35,827 nt of DNA, from positions 1 through 35,827 of the forward strand of contig JAFXPK010000018.1 of the NCBI GenBank assembly GCA_017527905.1, read 5' to 3'. The first letter of the stretch is position 1, and the number at the start of each line of letters is the position of its first letter. Both the position numbers and the translations under genes were made by a program. This DNA is from Paludibacteraceae bacterium. Lineage in GTDB: Bacteria > Bacteroidota > Bacteroidia > Bacteroidales > Paludibacteraceae. This document shows positions 26,528-35,211 of the stretch, in pieces. The notes beneath the pieces are model-generated. The model was not told the origin of the DNA and searched no databases. It saw nothing but the letters and a program-made list of their open reading frames with translations.

Positions 26528-27537
26528 AGAAGGTTCTAATCACCGGTGCGAACGGATTCGTGGGTAGCTTCATGGTCGAGGAGGCTATCCGTCGTGGCTA
26601 TGATGTCTATGCGGCCATGCGCGCGGAGAGCTCCAAGGCTAATTTGGAGGGTCTGTCGCCTAAGTTCATCGATCTGCCTTATGCGGATAAGAACAGGATG
26701 AAGAAGTGCTTGGCTGGCTTGCGCTCCGTCGTGGGTCAGTTCGACTTGATCATCCATACGATGGGGCTCACGAAATGTAAGCATAAATCGGACTTCGACG
26801 TCGTGAATTTTGAATATACCCGTAACTTCGTGCAGGCGCTCATGGAGAGCGGTATGACCCCGAAGCATTTCATCTACCTGAGTAGCCTCTCCGCCTTCGG
26901 TTCGGGCGACCGCAAGACGCTGAAACCGATTGAACTGACGGACGAGCCTAAACCAGACACCGCCTACGGAGCCAGCAAGCTCAAAACGGAGCGTTTTCTG
27001 GCCACTTTAGACACGAAAGTGTTCCCTTATACCATCCTGCGTCCTACAGGCATCTACGGGCCAAAGGAGAAGGATTATTTCGTCATGCTGGAGACTCTGA
27101 CGCACCACCTCAATCCGGGTATCGGTTTCGAGACCCAATACATCACTTTCATCTATGTGAAGGACTTGGTGGATCTGGCCTTCCTCGCTGCGGAGAAGAA
27201 AGGCGTGGGCAAGGCTTATTTCGTGGCGGACGGGGATGTGTGGACCTCCGACAACTACGTGAAGCTCTGTAAACAGTTGCTGGGCGTGAAGTGGACGTTG
27301 AACATCAAGGTGCCTTGTTGCATCGTGAAGGTGCTGGCGTTCTTGTTCGATAAGATCGGTGGTTTGTTCGGCGTGACGCCTACGTTGAACATGGATAAAT
27401 ACAATATCCTTTCTGCGACGAACTGGAAATGCGACATCGAGCCGTTGAAAAAGGACTTCGATTTCAAGGCGAGGTATAATCTTGTGCGTGGATTAAAGGA
27501 GAGTATCCGTTGGTATCGGCAGAATAATTGGTTGTAG
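26524..27537 (+). CDS. NAD-dependent epimerase/dehydratase family protein
   Basis: A 337-residue extended short-chain dehydrogenase/reductase. It has the Rossmann glycine motif TGANGFVG (residues 7-14), the Ser cluster YLSSLSAFGSGD near 118-129 and the catalytic pair Y148-K152 (YGASK). Then come RPTGIYGP and a substrate domain typical of sugar-nucleotide epimerases or sterol/flavonol-type reductases. The exact substrate is not evident. The ATGA overlap with menG is a firm operon link and is common in Bacteroidales, but does not prove a role in quinone synthesis. Confidence 0.9.
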   Translation: MKKVLITGANGFVGSFMVEEAIRRGYDVYAAMRAESSKANLEGLSPKFIDLPYADKNRMKKCLAGLRSVVGQFDLIIHTMGLTKCKHKSDFDVVNFEYTRNFVQALMESGMTPKHFIYLSSLSAFGSGDRKTLKPIELTDEPKPDTAYGASKLKTERFLATLDTKVFPYTILRPTGIYGPKEKDYFVMLETLTHHLNPGIGFETQYITFIYVKDLVDLAFLAAEKKGVGKAYFVADGDVWTSDNYVKLCKQLLGVKWTLNIKVPCCIVKVLAFLFDKIGGLFGVTPTLNMDKYNILSATNWKCDIEPLKKDFDFKARYNLVRGLKESIRWYRQNNWL

Positions 27538-27541
27538 GTTT

Positions 27542-27560
27542 AGACGACTAATTGTCGTTT
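27542..27560. terminator. Weak hairpin between convergent genes
   Basis: acgac (27544-27548) pairs with gtcgt (27554-27558) around a 5-base loop, flanked by T/A-rich ends on both sides. It lies in the 21-base gap between two convergent genes and may serve both, but the stem is short. Confidence 0.4.
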
Positions 27561-28188
27561 ATTCGTGCTCATATTTCTCAATCAGGTACCATTGTTTGTT
27601 GATGCGGATGAAGTTGTACTCCTCTTTTATCTTTTTGTTCTTGAAAATGAGCATCTTCCTGTTGTTCCCGTCTGTATTTGTCTTGAATAGCAATATTTGT
27701 GGATATGATTCAGATAGGGAGAGATGATTCCAATCCCTTGGCATGATCAGCTTACGTTTGGTCTGTTCCTTTCCTTTTAAGGTGTTGATGGGGAAGGGGA
27801 ATACCGTATGGTTGATTTGGTACTCTTTATTGCTTGAGAAGCGTAGGATAAAATCTATAAACTCATTTTGTTCGGAACGCTGTATGGGGACCGTTGCTTC
27901 CGTGGCTTGGTTCCATTTATTGTTTTTCTTTGTGAAGGTAGTCTTTGTGACATCCTTTTTCTTGAAGTTGACGAGGGCGGTCGTACCCATGTTTACCTCT
28001 CCGAACTGTAGGGAATCGATGCTTATGATCACGAAGTTCTTGTGGATGTCGGCCGGGTAGGGGCTTTTCTTTGTCCCTGACAGCAGTGAGTTGATGATAT
28101 GGGACGACAACTCTTCCCCTGCCGATATTTGGAGGGGAAAGAGTAGAAGCAGTAGCGCGTATATATACTTTTTTGAAATCCCTATCAT
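27559..28188 (-). CDS. Secreted DUF4348-like protein
   Basis: 209 residues with a clear signal peptide (MIGISKKYIYALLLLLFPLQ, cleavage probably after ISA), so periplasmic or surface-exposed. The body contains FIDFILRFSSNKEYQINHTV FPFPI, then a Lys-rich segment, and a closing EYNFIRINKQWYLIEKYEHE. This order (a helix with F..FS....Q...V.FP, then a strand pair ending in W.L) resembles the Bacteroidota family DUF4348, whose function is unknown. The family call is from memory of the pattern and only moderately sure. It is convergent with the epimerase operon and has its own -7 box. Confidence 0.7.
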   Translation of the reverse strand: MIGISKKYIYALLLLLFPLQISAGEELSSHIINSLLSGTKKSPYPADIHKNFVIISIDSLQFGEVNMGTTALVNFKKKDVTKTTFTKKNNKWNQATEATVPIQRSEQNEFIDFILRFSSNKEYQINHTVFPFPINTLKGKEQTKRKLIMPRDWNHLSLSESYPQILLFKTNTDGNNRKMLIFKNKKIKEEYNFIRINKQWYLIEKYEHE

Positions 28189-28210
28189 ATTATCTCTGCT
28201 TTACATGTGG

Positions 28211-28218
28211 CAAATTTA
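28211..28218 (-). promoter_or_regulatory. -7 box of the DUF4348-like gene
   Basis: Minus-strand TAAATTTG fits the consensus exactly, about 23 bases before the ATG. No clear -33 TTTG lies at the expected distance. Confidence 0.45.
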
Positions 28219-28315
28219 GGTAAAAGCATTGAAAAGAAAAAATTTCGGAGTAATGCTTTTGTCTTTGGGGCAGGTACAGGGCGTTCCACAGTGCCTGCGG
28301 CTATGTGTCAACAGG

Positions 28316-31300
28316 TTATTCGTGGATCAGTGTGAAGTGACCATGGAATTGCCTGTCTATCTCTGGAATGTTGATGAGATACCAGTAGTCTGTTGCCTGC
28401 ATGGTATGTCCGAGGTAAGTTCCGTCCCATCCTCCATCCTCACTTATACCCTCGTACAATACTTTTCCATACCTGTCGAAAATCTGTATGCTGGCTTTCC
28501 CGTATCGGTCTAGGTTTTCAACGACCCAGTTCTCTCTGCCTTGCACAAAGTATTCGGGGAAGACGAGGTCGTAGGTCGGTGTCTCAAGGACATAAGAGGC
28601 GGAGCATCCGATCTCGTTGGATACTGTGATGTCGTATGTCTTGCCGAATACGACGTTATCCAGGATGTTGGATGTCGTCACTTTCCTGCCATCTCCGTAG
28701 TCGTAATATAGAGGGGCGTCTTCCGATTCTGTCTCTATTATGTAGGAGGTGGAACCATATTCCTCGCAGGAGATGATTTTAGGCGGGAAGTGAACGCTTA
28801 CGGTGGTGGAAGCTTCTCCCTGACATCTCCCGTTGCGTACTACGGCGCGGTAGTCCGTTGTGGTGTTCGGAATGGCTTTGTAGTAGGTATGCTCGCCTAA
28901 GGAATTCCCGCTATTATCGTTGGATGAGAACCATTGGATTTCCGTATATGATTCGATGTTCTCGATGTATAGATTGAGTGAGTCTCCCTGACAAATGCTT
29001 CCTCCTCCAATGATGGAGATGTTATCCACTGGTTCTGACACCTTCACGGATGTGTAGACTGGGTCTAGGTTACAGCCGTTCCCCGTGGTGGATGTTACTT
29101 TGTAGCGGGTGGTCTTGGTTGGGGAAACTTCAATCTCCGATTCTCCTGTTGCCAGTGTTTTGAATGTCTCTTCACCCTCTTCGGCGCTTTCCCATACGAT
29201 GGACGACGGATAGTCGGATCTGACTGTTAGTTTCATGCTCTCTCCTTGGCAGATGGAGTCTTCTGGAGTTATATTCATCCCAGATCCCTGGTCTACGACC
29301 ACTGTGAAGTGCCCATCTCCCCCTGGACAATAGTCCATGGTGAATTCCATCTCGTATTCTGCTGATTCAAAAGGAGATAATGTAAATGGCGCCGTTGAAT
29401 TGGAGAATACGGAGTAGTCGTTTTCATTGATATCCTTCTTGCTCCAAGTCACGCTTTTAGGTTCTCCGGAGAAGTGTGCGTCGACGACGGTTTCTTCTTT
29501 CGGACAGATGGCTACCTTATCTGGCAAGTCGAAGGTGATCTTTTTTTCGACGGTTAGGCTCATCTCTTCGGATGTGTCGCTTGGGCAAGCTATATTGCCG
29601 GTCGAAACGATTCGGTAGATGAAGCTTTCGTCCGCCGTGATGGTTTTACTGTTGGTTAGTTCCGTGTCGAATGTGGAGAAGTCCTCATCTGCAGTCGCTT
29701 TGCGTTGCCATGCGATGTTTTGTACGTTCTCCGTCTGTGCGCTGAGTGTGACATCCGTTCCCTCGCACACACCGTTTTCTGAGATGGCTAGCGATAGGTT
29801 AGGCTTTTTCTCCAACTCTGTCTGGAACGTTTTTTTGAAGCTTGGACAATTGACTCCCTTGATGGATAGTTGGTATGTGGCGTTCTCTGTCGGTGTGTCG
29901 ATGAGTTCTAGCTCACTTGTGGTGAGCGTGTCCCCGTTCTTGATCCAAGCGAAGGTGTTGTTAGGACCAAGCGTGGCTTGCGCTTTTAGGGAGACTGGTG
30001 TCCCTTCGCAGAAATAGGCAGGTATGCTATCTACGTCGACATTGATCTTTTGTTCCACGTTAACGGTAAAGATGTTGGAGTAAATCTCAGGACATATGCC
30101 GGAGGTCGATGGCGCCTTGATCCTATAATAGGTCGTGTTGGAAGGGAAGAGTGCGGATACATCCGTGTTAGGATTGAACTCGGTGAAGTTGATGCTGTCT
30201 TGCGACTTCTCCCACAAAATGTCGTCTTGGGAGAGTGATCCGCAGATAACGGTTATTGCTGCCCTTTCGCCGGCGCAGATGTCGTTGTTGTCCATGGTTA
30301 GGGCTAAAGTGCCTTGTCCTCTCTCCACTTTAACATCTTGTCTCGTTATTTCCGGAGCGCAGTATTTGCCTCCCACGGAAAACTCATACGTGGTGTTCTG
30401 GGTTGGTATGTCGGTGAGTTCCATTTCGCTTGTGGATAGGGTATCTCCGTTTTTGATCCATGCGAAGGTGTGCATGCTAGGGTCTAAGTCGGCGCTGGCT
30501 TTTAGGTCTACGCTCGTCCCCGAACATACTATGGAAGGAAGAGCCTCCACCTTAACGTTCTCCGGTTTTTCCTCGATGTTTGCGATGACGGTGAAGGAGA
30601 AGGTGGTCGGACATCTATCTGTGGCTGGCACTTTCACGCGATAGTAGGTGGTTGCGTCCGGTTTCAGGTTGGCGGTCGGTCTCACCTTCGGTACCTCGTT
30701 CGGCCTTCTAATCAATTCGGATGGCACCTCATCCGGCACGAAGTCGGTGTATGTGACTTTGTCGTAGGTGCGTTGCCATATGACTATGGCGTTGTAGTCG
30801 TACTCTGCAGTCACTCTGACGGTTTCTCCTTTGCAGACGGTATCCTTGTCGATCTCTATCTCAACGCCGTGCTCCGTGTATACCACGGTGTGGGTGGTGT
30901 CTAATACGGGTGCGCAGAGTCTACCGAACACCACGAATTTATAGGTTGTGGCGAAGAGTGGCACTTCTGATATGTCGAACTTCTGTATGTCCCAAAGGGT
31001 ATCGCTGTTCACCACCCATGTGTAGGTGTTGATGGTCGAGTCGATATCCGCGCGGACGGTCAGGTTCACCTCCACACCGTCGCAGATGGTGTCCGGCAGT
31101 TGGTCGAGATCCACCTTTACCTTCCGCTCCACATTGACGGAGACGACATTGGAGTATGCCAGCGTACATACGCTTGTATCCGTCCTAAGCCTGTAGAAGG
31201 TGGTGTCGGCCGGAGAGTAGGCGCTTGAGTCTGTGGCTGGGTCGAAGCTGGTGAAGTTGATGTTGTCCGTCGACGATTCCCAGACGACAGGTATCCTTTC

Positions 31301-34300
31301 GTCGTAGGTGGCGGAGAGCGCTATGGTGTCTTCTTGGCACATCTCATCTTTGTCTATGCTCAATTGCAGGGCTGGCGATAGACCAATGACGGTCTGCTGT
31401 GCGGTGTCTGCCCCGCATTGATTGTAGACGATGATCCGATAGACGGATGTGTCTGTCAATGCACTGATTGACAGGGAAGTGTCACTGCTGGTGATTGCTG
31501 AGCCATCCTTCTCCCATTGGTATTGGAACGTTTCCCCTTCTGCGTTGATGATAGGGATTAATGTAGCCGAGACTCCTTCGCATAGTATGCTTGTGTCTTT
31601 CTCCAAGGAGACTGCTATCGGTTTTATTATGTTGATTTCTAGTGAATTGGAATAAGCGTTGGAACACGTTCCGCTACTAGGCCCCTTGACTCGATAGGTG
31701 GTACGCTCGGTGATGGAGTCTGTGAGGGTTGATGTTGAGGCGTTTGGAATCTCCTCAAATGCATTGTCTCCGACTGATCTTTCCCATGTTATCTGATTGG
31801 TGAGCGGTCCGAATGTGGCGTTTATATTGAATGGCAAGTCTGCGCACAGGACCGTCTTGTCTGCGGATATCCGTATGTTTGAGGTGTCTTCCATCTTGTA
31901 GTATGCCTTTGTGGATTCGTTCATCCGGCAGATGGAGGATGATATGTATGCGGTGTATTCTCCTGGCTTGTCGGCGGATAGCGTGTTGCCGGAGAGCGCA
32001 TCCGCACCGTTCAATGCTTTCAGCGTATCGGTTTGTCCTTCGATGGTCCGTGTCCAGATGAGTGTGTCGAATGTGCCTTCCGGATGTATGTCCACGATGA
32101 ATCCAGGGCAAACCATGGAGTCGTTCAGTGGTGTGTAATGGAAAGGTTTAAGCAATTCGATTTTCTTGGTGATGAGGTTGGAGGTGCATACCCCGTCGCT
32201 TGCGGTCAGGGTGATGGTCACATCGTTGGTCTCCCCCTGAATGGAGATTGTGCTGGAGTTCGGATTGAGTTGATCGTCATTGTTCCATGTGAAGAGGGTA
32301 GGGTTTCCTGAGAGGACGTTTGCGCTTAGTGTTGTGTTAATCGATTCGTCGCAGATGGCCGTGTCTTGCCATTCCTCCAGTTGTATGGACGGGTTCACGT
32401 TCACTTGGAACAGGATCGTGTCGGAGATGCAGTCTTGGTTCCATGCGAGGAAGATGTATTGCGTCGTGTCCTGCGGAACGGTGAATGACAACTCTTTTTG
32501 TTCTTCGCCCGAGACGATGTTCCATTGGCTTTCGTGGATGCCTTTTGTGTACCAGCGGATGCTGTCGACAGCTACATTGTCTTGCTGTTCCGTTTGCCAC
32601 TTGAGCGAGGTCGTTCCCGCTTCGGTTTGGCATATCGAAGTGTCTTGGTCGCCTATTGCGGCGAATATTGGTTTTTCACAGTGCGTGTTCTTGCAGGAAA
32701 TGGTGACGGGCGAAGTGATGAAGAATTTCTCGCATGGGTCGTCAGGGTATCCTTTGTCCGCCACTTGTCCGGCCACGCCTCTGGTGCTGGCCAGGATGGC
32801 TCTGTACATGATGGCTCCTTCTTTGTTTTTGTGTCTCAACGGATTGCCTCCGCCAATGGATTCCCATGTGTTCCCGTCCGTGGAGGTCTGCCATTGAATG
32901 TCTATCGATGTGGAATACTCGTCCCATTCGCTTGGGTCGAGGATTAAATCCACCGTGTGTTGTTCGTTGGGGTCCTCGCAATTGTAAATGCCGTAGTATT
33001 TCTGGTCTAGCGTTCTGTCGATTACGATATCCGCCTCCGCGTATTTCTCCATGCAGACACTGACGGAGAAGTTGTCCAAGGCGATTGGTGTGTCGGTGGA
33101 TCCTGAGTTTGTTGCGCTGATTTTCAGATGAATATCGTTGCCCTGCGTCGGCTTGAAATCAAATTCTACGGGAATCCATCCTGACGTCTGTCCTGAAATA
33201 GTTTGCGTGATAGCCATGATGTTGTTGCCTCCGCTTTCGATGGAACAATCCAGATCGATAGGGGATGATGTGCTGGATGGTAAGTTGACAAGAAACCTGA
33301 ATATTTCGCTCTTGCATGGGCAGAAAGCGTTGACAGGGAGTACCTTGTCGATGAGCAGCGTTTGGTTCGTTCCTTGCGGAATGATGGTGTAGAGGTAAGC
33401 GTCATTCGGCCTCCCTGTCGCACCCAACAGCTGAATTTTCTCCGTGTATTGATTCTCCGTCGTGTTGCCGGTTGTTTCTTTTGTGAAGATGGCTCGGTCT
33501 GGCGCACATGTGACGGCGTAGTCGATTCCCGCTTTGAACGGGTCGCTTTGCAGCGTATCAAACTTTCTGAAGTTGCTGCCCATCGCCCCGAATCCCCTAA
33601 TGGAGATGGAGTCTATGGTTCCGAAGTCCTCCTTCCAAATAGTCATGAGATTCGACGAGTAGTCGCAGTTCATCTCCTCGTTGGAGAGTGCGAGTGTGTT
33701 GGAGATGGAGAAATAGGTGCAACCGTCTTGCGGTCCTCCGTGTTCCCCTATGTATTCGGCTTTCGCTTGGGCCTCTTGCGGGGTGCTTCCTCCCGTGGCG
33801 ATGACGCGGAATGAGTTCCCTGGGGCTGACATGTCCCAATTGATGGAGGTCTTTTCTATTCCGCCCCCGTTAGCTATGTTGTCCCATTGGAATCCGTTGT
33901 CTGAGGAACTCTGCCAAAGCAGGTAGACGTAATCGTAGATGTCTTTCCATTGGTCAATGTATAGCTCAGGGTTTTTTATGGCGAAGTTGGTTACTTTCGA
34001 GCAACCCATAGAGGTCTCTCCTGATGTGGCTTTCGCACTGATGTCTGGTGACGGCACATTTTCATTCGCCAATCGATATAACACGATGTCATCTAGGGCG
34101 AAGTCGTTACCGACACCTCCTTGCACTTGATTCTCGATGATGAGTTGCAGCACATCCCCGTCTTGGACATCGAATTCCACTTCGTTGTAGTTCCATTCAT
34201 CTGTTCTATCTTTGTGTGGATTTAATGCACCATCGCGTGTATCTTCCCCAATTCCCCAGATTGTGCTGGTGGATACCTCGACGGTGGCTAAAGTGTCGGG

Positions 34301-34810
34301 GGTTGCGGGGTCTTTTATGTTGACTACCTTCATCGTTAGGGATGGGGTTTTTAGTATACCGGCACTTGAGATATCGGCGAGATATGCTCCTAATTTATAT
34401 TTGCTATTCCCACAAATGTCGAAGTCGATGGTGTGCTTGTATATGTCTACGCCTATGCAATCGTAGTTTACGTTCACAACCAACATTCCCCCCTGTTTGT
34501 TGTTGGGGTCGGTATGGTCTTTCCCCGCATAAAAATTATTGCCTCCCAATTGGGAATCGTTGCAATTTAGGCTTGTTTTGCGTTGGAAAGACCACCATGT
34601 GCTGTTCGTGATGCCGTACCATCCGTCTCCGATGGCTTTGCATTCATTGAACTGATGATCCTGCATGCTCATGGACGGGTCGGCGAAGTCTCTGATGACG
34701 GAATCCTCCACCACGCCAAAATCCTCATGCCACACTAGATTCCACGTATCTGCGTGTGCCGCAAAGGATGTAATCAATAGTAAAACCAATATTGCTAACT
34801 TATTCTTCAT
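28316..34810 (-). CDS. Giant modular T9SS type B surface protein (gliding-motility C-terminal domain)
   Basis: 2164 residues. A Sec signal peptide (about 1-20, ending in SFAAHA) is followed by two related modules that each start with W..EDFG and end in ALD[DN] (about 23-250 and 390-600), similar to jelly-roll adhesion domains. From about 745 onward come some fifteen Ig/PKD-like modules of about 80-90 residues, each opened by a strand with a single Cys ([VIL]C.G...L). From the fourth, most alternate between two sequence types. The last 85 or so residues (FPEYFVQGRENW, IFDRYGKVLYEG, GWDGTYLG, DYWYLI) are the CHU_C-type sorting domain, which sends proteins to the cell surface or medium by the type IX system. 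No catalytic domain is visible. An adhesin or matrix protein is the likely role. The gene stands alone with its own promoter. Confidence 0.92.
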   Translation of the reverse strand: MKNKLAILVLLLITSFAAHADTWNLVWHEDFGVVEDSVIRDFADPSMSMQDHQFNECKAIGDGWYGITNSTWWSFQRKTSLNCNDSQLGGNNFYAGKDHTDPNNKQGGMLVVNVNYDCIGVDIYKHTIDFDICGNSKYKLGAYLADISSAGILKTPSLTMKVVNIKDPATPDTLATVEVSTSTIWGIGEDTRDGALNPHKDRTDEWNYNEVEFDVQDGDVLQLIIENQVQGGVGNDFALDDIVLYRLANENVPSPDISAKATSGETSMGCSKVTNFAIKNPELYIDQWKDIYDYVYLLWQSSSDNGFQWDNIANGGGIEKTSINWDMSAPGNSFRVIATGGSTPQEAQAKAEYIGEHGGPQDGCTYFSISNTLALSNEEMNCDYSSNLMTIWKEDFGTIDSISIRGFGAMGSNFRKFDTLQSDPFKAGIDYAVTCAPDRAIFTKETTGNTTENQYTEKIQLLGATGRPNDAYLYTIIPQGTNQTLLIDKVLPVNAFCPCKSEIFRFLVNLPSSTSSPIDLDCSIESGGNNIMAITQTISGQTSGWIPVEFDFKPTQGNDIHLKISATNSGSTDTPIALDNFSVSVCMEKYAEADIVIDRTLDQKYYGIYNCEDPNEQHTVDLILDPSEWDEYSTSIDIQWQTSTDGNTWESIGGGNPLRHKNKEGAIMYRAILASTRGVAGQVADKGYPDDPCEKFFITSPVTISCKNTHCEKPIFAAIGDQDTSICQTEAGTTSLKWQTEQQDNVAVDSIRWYTKGIHESQWNIVSGEEQKELSFTVPQDTTQYIFLAWNQDCISDTILFQVNVNPSIQLEEWQDTAICDESINTTLSANVLSGNPTLFTWNNDDQLNPNSSTISIQGETNDVTITLTASDGVCTSNLITKKIELLKPFHYTPLNDSMVCPGFIVDIHPEGTFDTLIWTRTIEGQTDTLKALNGADALSGNTLSADKPGEYTAYISSSICRMNESTKAYYKMEDTSNIRISADKTVLCADLPFNINATFGPLTNQITWERSVGDNAFEEIPNASTSTLTDSITERTTYRVKGPSSGTCSNAYSNSLEINIIKPIAVSLEKDTSILCEGVSATLIPIINAEGETFQYQWEKDGSAITSSDTSLSISALTDTSVYRIIVYNQCGADTAQQTVIGLSPALQLSIDKDEMCQEDTIALSATYDERIPVVWESSTDNINFTSFDPATDSSAYSPADTTFYRLRTDTSVCTLAYSNVVSVNVERKVKVDLDQLPDTICDGVEVNLTVRADIDSTINTYTWVVNSDTLWDIQKFDISEVPLFATTYKFVVFGRLCAPVLDTTHTVVYTEHGVEIEIDKDTVCKGETVRVTAEYDYNAIVIWQRTYDKVTYTDFVPDEVPSELIRRPNEVPKVRPTANLKPDATTYYRVKVPATDRCPTTFSFTVIANIEEKPENVKVEALPSIVCSGTSVDLKASADLDPSMHTFAWIKNGDTLSTSEMELTDIPTQNTTYEFSVGGKYCAPEITRQDVKVERGQGTLALTMDNNDICAGERAAITVICGSLSQDDILWEKSQDSINFTEFNPNTDVSALFPSNTTYYRIKAPSTSGICPEIYSNIFTVNVEQKINVDVDSIPAYFCEGTPVSLKAQATLGPNNTFAWIKNGDTLTTSELELIDTPTENATYQLSIKGVNCPSFKKTFQTELEKKPNLSLAISENGVCEGTDVTLSAQTENVQNIAWQRKATADEDFSTFDTELTNSKTITADESFIYRIVSTGNIACPSDTSEEMSLTVEKKITFDLPDKVAICPKEETVVDAHFSGEPKSVTWSKKDINENDYSVFSNSTAPFTLSPFESAEYEMEFTMDYCPGGDGHFTVVVDQGSGMNITPEDSICQGESMKLTVRSDYPSSIVWESAEEGEETFKTLATGESEIEVSPTKTTRYKVTSTTGNGCNLDPVYTSVKVSEPVDNISIIGGGSICQGDSLNLYIENIESYTEIQWFSSNDNSGNSLGEHTYYKAIPNTTTDYRAVVRNGRCQGEASTTVSVHFPPKIISCEEYGSTSYIIETESEDAPLYYDYGDGRKVTTSNILDNVVFGKTYDITVSNEIGCSASYVLETPTYDLVFPEYFVQGRENWVVENLDRYGKASIQIFDRYGKVLYEGISEDGGWDGTYLGHTMQATDYWYLINIPEIDRQFHGHFTLIHE

Positions 34811-34903
34811 ATCCGTCCCTGTTATGATTTAGCGTGGAATTTATTGGTGTTCATGGGTTTCCCGACGGACACAATTCCTCGACCTTTCATTTCCCTTCGT
34901 CTA

Positions 34904-34934
34904 CAAAAATATCAAACTTGTTTGAAGTTTCAAT
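34904..34934 (-). promoter_or_regulatory. Promoter of the giant surface-protein gene
   Basis: Minus strand: ATTG (34931-34934) as a near -33 element, 19 bases, then TATTTTTG (34904-34911), a full -7 match. It predicts a leader of about 87 bases. Confidence 0.6.
34912..34925. promoter_or_regulatory. Inverted repeat in the promoter spacer (possible operator)
   Basis: tcaaac (34912-34917) and gttga-type arm gtttga (34920-34925) form a perfect 6-2-6 inverted repeat that lies wholly between the -7 and -33 elements, where a bound regulator would control access of the polymerase. Confidence 0.4.
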
Positions 34935-35112
34935 ATGTTGTGGTGAAAAATTCGTCCGATACTATTTAGCGAATTGAAATTAGATTCTTTTTTCGTGAGA
35001 TTTTGTTCAATGATTGTTGCTTCCTCTAAGGTGGGCCGACTGCTTGTGCCGTTCTTTTGCTGTAAATTTATTCCAATACCTTCATTGTAAATGTAATTTT
35101 AACGCTAAATAT

Positions 35113-35143
35113 ATTGTCGCATAAAATAACTTTATTAACTTTG
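35113..35143 (+). promoter_or_regulatory. Promoter of the PD-(D/E)XK nuclease gene
   Basis: ATTG (35113-35116), 19 bases and TAACTTTG (35136-35143) give a full -7 match with a near -33 element. The leader to the ATG is about 62 bases. Confidence 0.65.
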
Positions 35144-35211
35144 CACCTGAAAACCCGCCTGTTTCATGCATCGGGGTTTCTATCTGTTTAACCAATAAAA
35201 ATTATCTACTT

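Larger units (their letters stand above)
34811..35211. other. 401-base divergent intergenic region
   Basis: It contains the leader and promoter of the giant surface-protein gene (minus strand, to about 34934) and the promoter of the nuclease gene (35113-35143). Between 34935 and 35110 I see AT-rich sequence with no ORF, tRNA, terminator or repeat. Confidence 0.6.

Noticed and set aside
29930..30480. Similar DNA stretches in the giant gene, considered as a CRISPR or other non-coding repeat array
   Set aside because: The similarity follows codon phase and protein modules, and the spacing is about 515 bases. It reflects duplicated domains.
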